64,000 bases of DNA. Origin: JASLEW01 sp035544895. GTDB taxonomy: Bacteria; Acidobacteriota; Thermoanaerobaculia; Multivoradales; UBA5704. A model generated the notes under the pieces. The model did no database searches, was not told the origin of the DNA, and worked only from the letters and a program-made list of their open reading frames with translations. This document shows, piece after piece, positions 34,201 through 40,389 of this stretch; the first letter of the stretch is position 1; each line of letters opens with the position of its first letter. A program made the position numbers and the translations under genes. Location of the stretch: contig DASZZM010000010.1 of the NCBI GenBank assembly GCA_035544895.1, positions 34,558 through 98,557 on the forward strand, read 5' to 3'.

Positions 34201-34709
34201 AGCTCTACCTGGACGACGAGGCTCGCGAGGACCGTGTGCAATCCCAGGAGGTTGCGGGAGCCATGCGGGTCCATTTCGCCACGCACGCCCAGATCGACGA
34301 AGAGCACCCGGAGCTTTCCTCTCTCCAGCTCGCCCCCAGCCAAGGTCCGCGGCAGGCGGGCCGCGGGTTGCTGCTGGCGCAGAGGATCTTCCAGCTCAAG
34401 CTCGATGCGGAGCTGGTCGTGCTCTCGGCGTGCAGCACGGCGCTGGGCAAGGAAGTGACCGGCGAAGGCCTGGTGGGCCTCACCCGGGCCTTCCTCTATG
34501 CAGGCGCCCCCAGCGTCGTAGTCACCCTGCGGAACGTCTCCGACGCCGCCGCCCGCGATCTCATGATCAGCTTCTACCGGCATCTGGACTCCGGCGCCTG
34601 GAAGGCGGAGGCCCTCCGCCAGGCGAAGCTGGAGGCCCTCCAACGAGGGGGGCTCGATGCCCAACCCGCGAGCTGGGCGCCCTTCATCCTGATCGGAGAT
34701 CCACGCTGA
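31203..34709 (+). CDS. Exported PPC-TPR-CHAT protease-like protein
   Basis: 1,168 residues from ATG 31203 (MRRGLRALLPYGILALSCLALFC), a signal or lipoprotein-like leader. The frame opens further upstream, but that part is non-native. About residues 75-200 resemble a PPC-type beta domain (VGANERRVYSFEMPAGCYLRLRAEE). TPR units fill roughly 250-650 (e.g. ALTHFARAADG, ALHDFAAARDAARKGG). A helical region leads to a CHAT domain from about 850, with the caspase-like dyad His in MRVHFATHAQID (about 1025) and Cys in VVLSACSTALG (about 1076), then GLTRAFLYAGAPSVVVTLRNVSD and SWAPFILIGDPR. It is likely a periplasmic or surface cysteine protease. It precedes a membrane protein, an ECF sigma and an anti-sigma gene. 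Confidence 0.88.
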   Translation: MRRGLRALLPYGILALSCLALFCRARPAPPASPQPASPPASPAGQSPAAASARLACSPAAWLRMVAAESGASARLDGTGREPAARGGGEPRLVGEVGANERRVYSFEMPAGCYLRLRAEELDVELAVELLDLKGRRLAASGGPPGSGSTLRLSAITASAGIQRLVVARPGPPARPVPRPEPGAPRLPGRHRIVLEALRPASSGDADLVAAQRLAAEGIRRGALVGLRKDDRPRVERWLSRFRAAGDARAEVDARNGFVPLFIRGGDLEEAEALARQARARAREVRYLAGEAASLDLLGSVEHTRGGREDLPRARADLEQALVLWRRLGRRSEEGKTLYRVGHLDHDLADPERARQAYAQAQDIAREEKDKVLLRDSLSGLGAIHYQTGNYGAAERCWKETFSLSKGLHDVEDEAVNAANLAAIWQSRGKIGQAREILADALADALERNSDREQRALLLYRLASVDILLGDPDHRALGRYQKSQEIWHELGNRAWEANAWSGIGWIDFLQQRYEAALTHFARAADGVVPNGLPVVQIEMGMAHLALRQPAVALHDFAAARDAARKGGSRTLEGLALLHLGEALRVLRRTTEALGVYQQAIAFGKELNYPDLHAAGLLRRAELRSDAGRLKEALADGAEALHIVESARSLAASSQVKQGFLTARRKYYDFALDVLMRLERLHPGQYRTAALDVSERARARVLLDLLAEGRIDPGQDLPPDLKRRQDEAQDRLSDIQAQIAFERGAHPTGKSGRLAQLEGELEAQEDGLQRIEEETRRRLPKYAAIRYPVPLGLHAIQRLLDPETALLEYALGEKSGALFVITHDGFQSFPLPAAGEIERYVHRLRERLNKSGSRELGDYAYQAHQMYRTLVAPAAAILAGKPRLIIAPDRSLYYLPFEALLTSHQSPRRYSDLPYLLKEHSIAYVPSASVLANLRSRRPRREDASRAKSFVAFAYPVTPRAVLPPGASRTAISPAPAEVQWLPEARNEVEGIAKLYRPDQVKLYLDDEAREDRVQSQEVAGAMRVHFATHAQIDEEHPELSSLQLAPSQGPRQAGRGLLLAQRIFQLKLDAELVVLSACSTALGKEVTGEGLVGLTRAFLYAGAPSVVVTLRNVSDAAARDLMISFYRHLDSGAWKAEALRQAKLEALQRGGLDAQPASWAPFILIGDPR

Positions 34710-34836
34710 CCCCCAGGGGATTGAGCACCGGCTCCCCGCCCTGTAACCTAGAAGAAGCACACCGCGCCTGACTATTCAGGGAACCGAGCGGCTATAGAGG
34801 CCGCCACCGGTACTCGTATCCAAAAGGAGGGATCCC

Positions 34837-35364
34837 ATGAGCTATCCCGTCAATCCCCCACCGCCCCCGGACATTGCATCGGTCATAGGCGGCACACAAT
34901 TGGCCATGGCGGCCGCCGCCGCCGGGCTCGGCGGCGTTGCAACCACGTCCGCGAGCCTCACCATGCCCCACTTCGGCCAGGTGGTGCCCGCATCGCGGGT
35001 CCTCTTCGGGATGCAGCGCTTGTCCGAAGGTGCCGCGGCAGGGATTTCGGCGCTCCCGCTGATCGACCTGCTGGCGATCGTCTTCCTGGCAGGGGGCGTC
35101 ATCTCCGTGCTCCTCGCGCTGCTTCCGCGGATGTACAAGCAGCCGTCTGCGCCGGCAGGCAAACGGCCGCTGCCGAAGCTGAAGCCGTGGTTGCTCGCCT
35201 TCGCTCTGGTCGTGGCGATCCTGGCGCTCACGCTGGCGTTCTACCGCTCCGCCGCGCCGAGCTTGACCCTCATCCTGGTGAGCCTGGTGGCGGTGATCGT
35301 GGATTACGCGTGGGTGCTGCGGGACGTCTGCGAGTACGCGGCGCTTCCAGATTCCCAGAGTTGA
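34837..35364 (+). CDS. Small membrane protein of unknown function
   Basis: 175 residues with an excellent ribosome site (AAGGAGG at 34824-34830). The first 60 residues are Pro/Ala/Gly-rich without a clear signal peptide. Three hydrophobic segments follow: LPLIDLLAIVFLAGGVISVLLALL, PWLLAFALVVAILALTLAFY and LTLILVSLVAVIVDYAWVL. I recognise no family. It lies between the CHAT gene and the ECF sigma gene on the same strand, and could be a membrane partner of either. A TGACTA...TATAGA pair 30-60 bp upstream could be a sigma-70-like promoter. Confidence 0.7.
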   Translation: MSYPVNPPPPPDIASVIGGTQLAMAAAAAGLGGVATTSASLTMPHFGQVVPASRVLFGMQRLSEGAAAGISALPLIDLLAIVFLAGGVISVLLALLPRMYKQPSAPAGKRPLPKLKPWLLAFALVVAILALTLAFYRSAAPSLTLILVSLVAVIVDYAWVLRDVCEYAALPDSQS

Positions 35365-35495
35365 GGTCGAGGGAGCCCGGCGCCGGACACTGGCCCGCAT
35401 CTCCCGACAGCCTTGGCCAAGAGATGGGAGATGCGGGCCGGCGGCGCACAGGCCTCGGACGCGCGGGCGTTCTTGTGCCAGGATAGTTGCTGGCG

Positions 35496-36068
35496 ATGGC
35501 GACCAGCGACCAGGAGATCGTCTCGCGTTTCCTTGCCGGCGACGCGGCGGTGGTTGAGACGGTGGACCGCTGGATCGCGCGCGCCGCCTGGCCATACCAG
35601 CGCCGGCTCTCCCATCGCTGGGAGGACGTGCTGCAGGATGTGCGGCTGGAGGTGACCCGCCTCCTCGAGCAGGGGAAGTTCCGCGGCGAATCGTCCCTGC
35701 GCACCTACCTGTGGCGCGTGGTCAGCCACACCTGTCTCGACCAGTTGCGGGCGCAAGGCAAATGGCAGTGGGTGGACCTCGAGGCTGTGGACGAGGCAGG
35801 CGCCGCGGGACGGCTCGCCGCCCAGCGGCAAAGCCAAAGCCATGAGATGCACGACCTGCTGCTCCGCGTCCTCGACCGGGTGCCCCGGGACTGCCGGGAG
35901 ATGTGGCGCCTGATCGCGATCGGCCTCTCCTACCGCGAGATGAGCAAGCGCCTGGATGTCGCCGAGGGGACTCTGCGCGTGCGCGTGCTGCGCTGCCGCG
36001 AGAAGGCGGTGGCGCTGCGCGCCGAGCTGCTCACCCCTCCGCCGCGCCCGGCAAAGAGCCTTCCGTAA
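35496..36068 (+). CDS. RNA polymerase ECF-type sigma factor
   Basis: 190 residues from ATG 35496 (MATSDQEIVSRFLAGD). Region 2: VDRWIARAAWPYQRRLSHRWEDVLQDVRLEVTRLLEQGKFRGESSLRTYLWRVVSHTCLDQLRAQG, matching the -10 recognition helix. Region 4: LDRVPRDCREMWRLIAIGLSYREMSKRLDVAEGTLRVRVLRCREKAV, with the -35 HTH. A TTG nine bases upstream could also start translation. It is followed 48 bp later by its likely anti-sigma factor. Confidence 0.9.
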   Translation: MATSDQEIVSRFLAGDAAVVETVDRWIARAAWPYQRRLSHRWEDVLQDVRLEVTRLLEQGKFRGESSLRTYLWRVVSHTCLDQLRAQGKWQWVDLEAVDEAGAAGRLAAQRQSQSHEMHDLLLRVLDRVPRDCREMWRLIAIGLSYREMSKRLDVAEGTLRVRVLRCREKAVALRAELLTPPPRPAKSLP

Positions 36069-36116
36069 CGTCCGGGGCAGCCAGGGCGCCTGATTTGAGT
36101 GGAGGGAGAAACGCTG

Positions 36117-37061
36117 ATGAACTGTGATCCGACCCTCGAACGCCTCCCCTGGCTGCTCAACGGGACCCTCTCTGAAGGGGAACGACGCGAAGTCCTCGAT
36201 CACCTCGCCGGATGCGCCGGCTGCCGCCAGGCACTCGACGAGAACCGCCTGGCCTGGGAGGTGTTCGACCAGCACCTCTCGCCCGCCGTTCTCGTCGTCT
36301 ATGCCGCCGCCGATGAAACCGCCGATGAAACCGCCAGCGAGACCGCCGGTGAGGATGGCGGCGACGACGGCGTCCGGTTCGACCGCGGGCTCGTCGAGCG
36401 CCACCTTGCCACCTGTCCGCAGTGCGCCGCCGAGCTGGAGCTGGCGCGCATGAGCCGGCGGCTGGTGGAAGACGAGAATATTGCCGTGCTGCCGGCCCAA
36501 CGCCCGCGGCAGCGCCCCGGCCGGCAGGTCCACGCCCCGGCAGCGGCGGGCTGGCGGACCTGGCGCGGCTCCGCGGTGGCAGCGGGGCTGGCCGCGGTTG
36601 TTGCCGTCTCCGGCTGGATCTACGCCTCTCGCCGCGTCCACTCGCTCGAAGAGCTGGCCGCCCGGGGCGCTGTCGCGGCCGCCTCGGGGCCGCAGGCCGC
36701 CGCCGCGGTCGAGATCAACGCGGTCGCCTTGAGCCTGCAGCCGCGCGACGCGGTCGAGCGCGGCGCGCGCTCCAGCCAGGTCGAGGAGATTCCGGCGAGC
36801 GCGTCCCTGGCCACCCTCATGCTGACCCTCCCCGGGGACAAAGGCGCCGGCGGCGCCGCCAGCGCCGCCTACGAATTCGGCATCCGCGACGAACACGGCC
36901 GCACCGTCTATCGCGGCAGCGGCCTGCGGCGCGACCCTCAGCTCGGCGACCTGGTCATCAGCCTGCGCCCACGGAGCCTCGCCAAGGGCACCTACGATCT
37001 CGAGGTCAAGGCACCAGGCCGGCAGGCCCGTGTGGCGACCTACTCCTTCCGCATCGTCTGA
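36117..37061 (+). CDS. Membrane anti-sigma factor with two zinc motifs
   Basis: 314 residues from ATG 36117, served by GGAGGGAG at 36101-36108. Two ZAS-type HxxxCxxC motifs lie in the cytoplasmic part: DHLAGCAGC (about residue 30) and ERHLATCPQC (about 97), separated by an acidic linker with repeated ADET/SET units. A membrane helix follows (GSAVAAGLAAVVAVSGWIYA, about 145-165). About 150 residues of beta-rich extracytoplasmic domain end YDLEVKAPGRQARVATYSFRIV. Such a protein would hold the upstream ECF sigma factor at the membrane. The paired zinc motifs are unusual, since most have one. Confidence 0.85.
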   Translation: MNCDPTLERLPWLLNGTLSEGERREVLDHLAGCAGCRQALDENRLAWEVFDQHLSPAVLVVYAAADETADETASETAGEDGGDDGVRFDRGLVERHLATCPQCAAELELARMSRRLVEDENIAVLPAQRPRQRPGRQVHAPAAAGWRTWRGSAVAAGLAAVVAVSGWIYASRRVHSLEELAARGAVAAASGPQAAAAVEINAVALSLQPRDAVERGARSSQVEEIPASASLATLMLTLPGDKGAGGAASAAYEFGIRDEHGRTVYRGSGLRRDPQLGDLVISLRPRSLAKGTYDLEVKAPGRQARVATYSFRIV

Positions 37062-37089
37062 GCGGCAGACCGACTTCCGCCGTTCACCG

Positions 37090-37277
37090 TTACTCCTTCT
37101 CCCGCAGGTCGTACCATGATTCGATCCGGCCGGGCTGCGCAGGATCGTGGGGATGCCTGTAAAGCTTGGCGATCCATGGTCCAGGGCGCTGCGCGATGAA
37201 GCGGCGGATCGCAGGGTAAGTGCGGAGGAAGTGAAGCGGTTCCCGAGGTCCCGATCCACGAAAAAGACTGGCTCAGG
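37090..37277 (-). pseudogene. Internally deleted DUF5615-type PIN toxin
   Basis: On the minus strand the sequence begins EPVFFVDRDLGNRF, the N-terminal catalytic strand of DUF5615 PIN-like toxins, then shifts frame and continues HFLRTYPAIRRFIAQRPGPWIAKLYRHPHDPAQPGRIESWYDLREKE before a TAA stop. The second part matches the usual C-terminal end (RPxPxIAxxYR). Some 50-60 central residues are missing and the frames differ, so no working toxin is made. The DUF433 antitoxin-like frame ends just upstream and overlaps the toxin's start, as in intact pairs. Confidence 0.6.
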
Positions 37278-37509
37278 CGGCGGCTCGCTCGAAGGCCAGG
37301 GCGTCCTCGATTGCCTCCGGCGAGAGCTCATAGTCGTCCGCAAGCTCCTCGATCGAAGCGCCTGCATCGAATTGGTCGGCAAGCACGACGGTAGTAATCC
37401 CTCGCAGGCTCGTCACCGGACGGCCGAAGGACACCTCCGGGTCGATGAGAATGCTCCGCCTCGGCCCTACCCTCGGGTCGGGTATCCAGGGGTATAACTT
37501 GACTGGAAC
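37273..37509 (-). CDS. DUF433 antitoxin-like protein (start unclear)
   Basis: About 78 codons: RRSILIDPEVSFGRPVTSLRGITTVVLADQFDAGASIEELADDYELSPEAIEDALAFERAAA. This is the DUF433 winged-helix pattern (DPEVxxGxP...G...SxEELxxDYxLS). DUF433 proteins are the usual partners of DUF5615 PIN toxins. No ATG, GTG or TTG begins the frame before KLYPWIPDPRVG, so the gene may be 5'-truncated or use a rare start. Its toxin is broken. Confidence 0.6.
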   Translation of the reverse strand, partial: VPVKLYPWIPDPRVGPRRSILIDPEVSFGRPVTSLRGITTVVLADQFDAGASIEELADDYELSPEAIEDALAFERAAA

Positions 37510-37531
37510 GCCGACCGGGCTGTGGCGCCGG

Positions 37532-39736
37532 CTATCCGGGCAGCTCTTCTTCCCAGGCGCGGATCGCGGCGAGGGCTTGCTCGGGGTTGGTGGCGCGGCG
37601 GAGCTCGCCGCGGATCTGGGGATCGCGGAACATGCGGGCGGCGCGGGCGAGGAGCTGGAGGCAGCCCTCGGGGCGGCGGTCGGGGCAGAGGATGAGGAAG
37701 ACCTGCTCGATGTTGGAGCCATGGGAGCCATGGGAGCCATGGGAGCCATGGGAGCCAAGGGAGCCCTGAGAGCCGGCGGAGCCCTGGGAGCCCTGGGATG
37801 CGGGGGGGGCGGGAGCGGCGGCGGAAGCCGGGGGAGTGGAGGCCCGGCGGCCGGCGGCCGCTTCGGGAACGAGGCCGGCGCGCGGCAGGCCGAGGGCGAC
37901 GAGGGGCTCCGCCAGCTCCGGCACCCGCACGTGCGGCAGCGCGATCCCTTCGCTGAGGAACGTCGACCCTTCCTGCTCCCGCCTGCGCAACAGGCGCAGG
38001 ACGTCGTCGGCGCTCAGCCGGCTCACCTTGCCGGCCAGAGTGTCCACCAGCGCCCGCAGCAGATCCTCCTTGCTCACCGGCTCGGGAAAGAAGGCGATGC
38101 CGGCCGGTGCGAGCAGCTCGGAGAAACGGCGGGACCGGGCAACGGCGGCGTCGGCACGCGTCGATCCCGCGGACGGAGAAGCGGGCGCGGACTCAGCGGT
38201 CCCGGCGGTCTCAGCGGTGCCGCCTGTCTCCGCGGATCCGGCCGTCGCTGCCGCAACCCCGGCAGCAGGAGCGGAGGCCGGCGGCGTTTCCCCAACCTGT
38301 TCGCTCGCCGGAAGCGGCAGCGTTGCGACGGGCCGCGAGGCGGCCCCATTCTCCAGGGCGGTCAAAGTCCGCGGAGCCAGGCTCTCCGCACCCGCAACCC
38401 TCTCCGCGGCGGCCTGATCCCGGGCGGCTGCCGCGCCCTGCGGCTCCGCCGGCGAAATCGCGCTCGGGCGGGAGGCTGCCGGGCCGGCGGGAATTTCCGG
38501 AACGATCGGAGCCAGCGGAGCCGCCAGGGCGGGCACCGCCGCGGCCGCGGACATCCGCTCGCGCACGCCCAGCTCGTCGACGACCACCACCGCCATGCCG
38601 TTGGCGCCGGCGATCAGTCGCTCGACCGGTGTGCGGCGGCCGAGCAGGCGTTGCCAGGCCGGCAGCTCGCCGGGCCGGCCCACGACGAGATGGCCCACGT
38701 GGTACTCGCGGGCGAAGCGCAGGATGGTGTCGGCGATGTCTTCGCCCTTGAAGGTAAAGACCATCGCCCCGAGCTGCTGGGCGAGGGCCAGCGCTTCGGT
38801 CAGGCGCCGCCTGGTCTCGGCGTCGAGGCGTTCCGGCTCCTCGTGCGGGGTCTGGACGTAGAGCGCGTACCAGTTGCGGTTGAGCTTGCCGGCAAGCCGC
38901 GAGCCGAAGCGCAGCAGGGCCGCGGCATCGGGACTGCCGGAGGAGAGGCAGACGACGACCTGGTCGGGAGCCTGCACCTGCTCTTCGCCGGCGGCGATCC
39001 GCGACTTGCGTTCGATCGCCGAGGCGATCTCGCGCATGGTGAGCTCGCGGAGCTGCTCCAGGTTGGATTTGCGGAAGAAGTGGTCCAGGGCGGAGGCGAC
39101 CCGTTCCTGCGCGTAGACCCTTCCCTCCTCCAGGCGCTTGCGCAGGTCTTCGGTGGACAGGTCGACGTTGACGATCTGGTCGGCGTCGGCGATCACCCAG
39201 TCGGGCAGCCGCTCCTTGACCTTGACCCCGATCAGCCGCTCGACCGTGTCGTAGAGGCTCTCGAGGTGCTGCACGTTGAGCGTGGTGATGACGTGGATGC
39301 CCGCCGCGAGCACCTCCAGCACGTCCTGGTAGCGCTTGGTGTTGGGGCTGCCGGGAACGTTGGTGTGCGCCAGCTCGTCGATCAGCACAACCTCGGGCTT
39401 GCGCTTGAGGACGGCCTCGAGGTCGAGCTCGCGCAGGCGAACGCCGCGGTAAACCACCTCGCGGGGCGGGATCACGGGAAGCCCCAGGCAGAGCGATTCC
39501 GTGTCGGCCCTCCCATGCGTCTCGACGAATCCGACCACCACGTCGATCTCCTGGAGCTTGAGCCGGTGCCCTTCGAGCAACATCTGGTAGGTCTTGCCGA
39601 CACCGGGACCGTAGCCCAGGTAGACCTTGAGCCTGCCGCGCCGGGAGCGATGGATCAGATTGAGGAAGCTCTCGGGGCTCGGCTGGGCATGCGTGCCCCC
39701 CGCGCCGCGGACCGTGAGCTGCGGGGGCGTGGCCAT
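37532..39736 (-). CDS. KdpD sensor half (KdpD + USP) fused to PTS EIIA domain
   Basis: 734 residues. Residues 20-235 are the KdpD N-terminal domain (GRLKVYLGYGPGVGKTYQMLLEG Walker A, VVVGFVETHGR, VLIDELAHTNVPGSPNTKRYQDV), then a universal-stress-protein domain to about 390 (VVVCLSSGSPDAAALLRFGSRLA...). A long Ala/Pro-rich linker leads to a PTS_EIIA_2-type domain from about 530 with the phospho-acceptor His in EGIALPHVRVPEL (about 600). No DHp or HATPase domain is present, so it cannot act as a classical KdpD kinase. A Gly-Ser-His repeat insertion (about 640-672) splits the EIIA domain. It ends the kdp operon, 18 bp after kdpC. Confidence 0.87.
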   Translation of the reverse strand: MATPPQLTVRGAGGTHAQPSPESFLNLIHRSRRGRLKVYLGYGPGVGKTYQMLLEGHRLKLQEIDVVVGFVETHGRADTESLCLGLPVIPPREVVYRGVRLRELDLEAVLKRKPEVVLIDELAHTNVPGSPNTKRYQDVLEVLAAGIHVITTLNVQHLESLYDTVERLIGVKVKERLPDWVIADADQIVNVDLSTEDLRKRLEEGRVYAQERVASALDHFFRKSNLEQLRELTMREIASAIERKSRIAAGEEQVQAPDQVVVCLSSGSPDAAALLRFGSRLAGKLNRNWYALYVQTPHEEPERLDAETRRRLTEALALAQQLGAMVFTFKGEDIADTILRFAREYHVGHLVVGRPGELPAWQRLLGRRTPVERLIAGANGMAVVVVDELGVRERMSAAAAVPALAAPLAPIVPEIPAGPAASRPSAISPAEPQGAAAARDQAAAERVAGAESLAPRTLTALENGAASRPVATLPLPASEQVGETPPASAPAAGVAAATAGSAETGGTAETAGTAESAPASPSAGSTRADAAVARSRRFSELLAPAGIAFFPEPVSKEDLLRALVDTLAGKVSRLSADDVLRLLRRREQEGSTFLSEGIALPHVRVPELAEPLVALGLPRAGLVPEAAAGRRASTPPASAAAPAPPASQGSQGSAGSQGSLGSHGSHGSHGSHGSNIEQVFLILCPDRRPEGCLQLLARAARMFRDPQIRGELRRATNPEQALAAIRAWEEELPG
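37718..37790. repeat. 9-bp tandem repeat (GGGAGCCAT type) inside the KdpD-EIIA gene
   Basis: Four exact GGGAGCCAT units, then degenerate ones (GGGAGCCAA, GGGAGCCCT, GGAGCCCTG). On the coding strand these give Gly-Ser-His/Gln triplets. Nine-base units keep the frame, so copy-number change would lengthen a flexible loop rather than switch the gene off. Confidence 0.8.
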
Positions 39737-39754
39737 CCCGGTGATACTAGCCCC

Positions 39755-40360
39755 CTAGCCGTTACCCGGCCGGGCGCGCCGGGGGAGGGGGCGGATCGCG
39801 TCGAGCGCCAGGTTGAGCTCGAGCACGTTGACGCGCGGCTCGCCGAGCACGCCCCACTGCCGCCCGGCGGTGTGCTCGCGCACCAGCGTCCGCACCACGT
39901 CCTCCGCCATGCCGCGCTCGCGGGCGACGCGCGGCACCTGGAAGTCCGCCGCTGCCGGCGACAGGTGCGGATCGAGCCCCGAGCCGGACGAGGTGACGAG
40001 ATCGACCGGCACCGGCGTGCCGGGACGGGTGGCACGCGCCGCCGCCGCGGCGGGGCCGACCTGCTCGGCCAGCAGCTTCTTGCTGGTCGGCCCGAGGTTG
40101 GTGCCACCCGAAGCCGTCGGGTCGTAGCCGCTGCCTGCCGCCGACGGGCGGGAGAAGAAGTAGCCGGGGCCGGCAAACGGCTGTCCGATGAGGCTCGAAC
40201 CGAACACCTTGCCTCCCTGCTCGATCAGGCTGCCCCCCGCCTGCCGGGGGAAGACGAGCTGCGCCAGGCCGGTCACCGCAAGCGGATAAAGAACACCCAG
40301 GAGGACCGTCAATACCACGGTGATCGCGACCGCGGGGTAGATGTGCTTGCCAATGTTCAT
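39755..40360 (-). CDS. kdpC: Potassium-transporting ATPase subunit C
   Basis: 201 residues from MNIGKHIYPAVAITVVLTVLLGVLYPLAVTGLAQLVFP, a single N-terminal membrane helix. QAGGSLIEQGGKVFGSSLIGQPFAGPGYFFSRPSAAGSGYDPTASGGTNLGPTS is the KdpC core, as are VTSSGSGLDPHLSPAAADFQVPRVA and EPRVNVLELNLALD. KdpC assists ATP binding by KdpB in the Kdp high-affinity K+ pump. It is 30 bp downstream of kdpB. Confidence 0.95.
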   Translation of the reverse strand: MNIGKHIYPAVAITVVLTVLLGVLYPLAVTGLAQLVFPRQAGGSLIEQGGKVFGSSLIGQPFAGPGYFFSRPSAAGSGYDPTASGGTNLGPTSKKLLAEQVGPAAAAARATRPGTPVPVDLVTSSGSGLDPHLSPAAADFQVPRVARERGMAEDVVRTLVREHTAGRQWGVLGEPRVNVLELNLALDAIRPLPRRARPGNG

Positions 40361-40389
40361 GTCTCGCTCCGCAGGCCTCGCGCCGAGCC

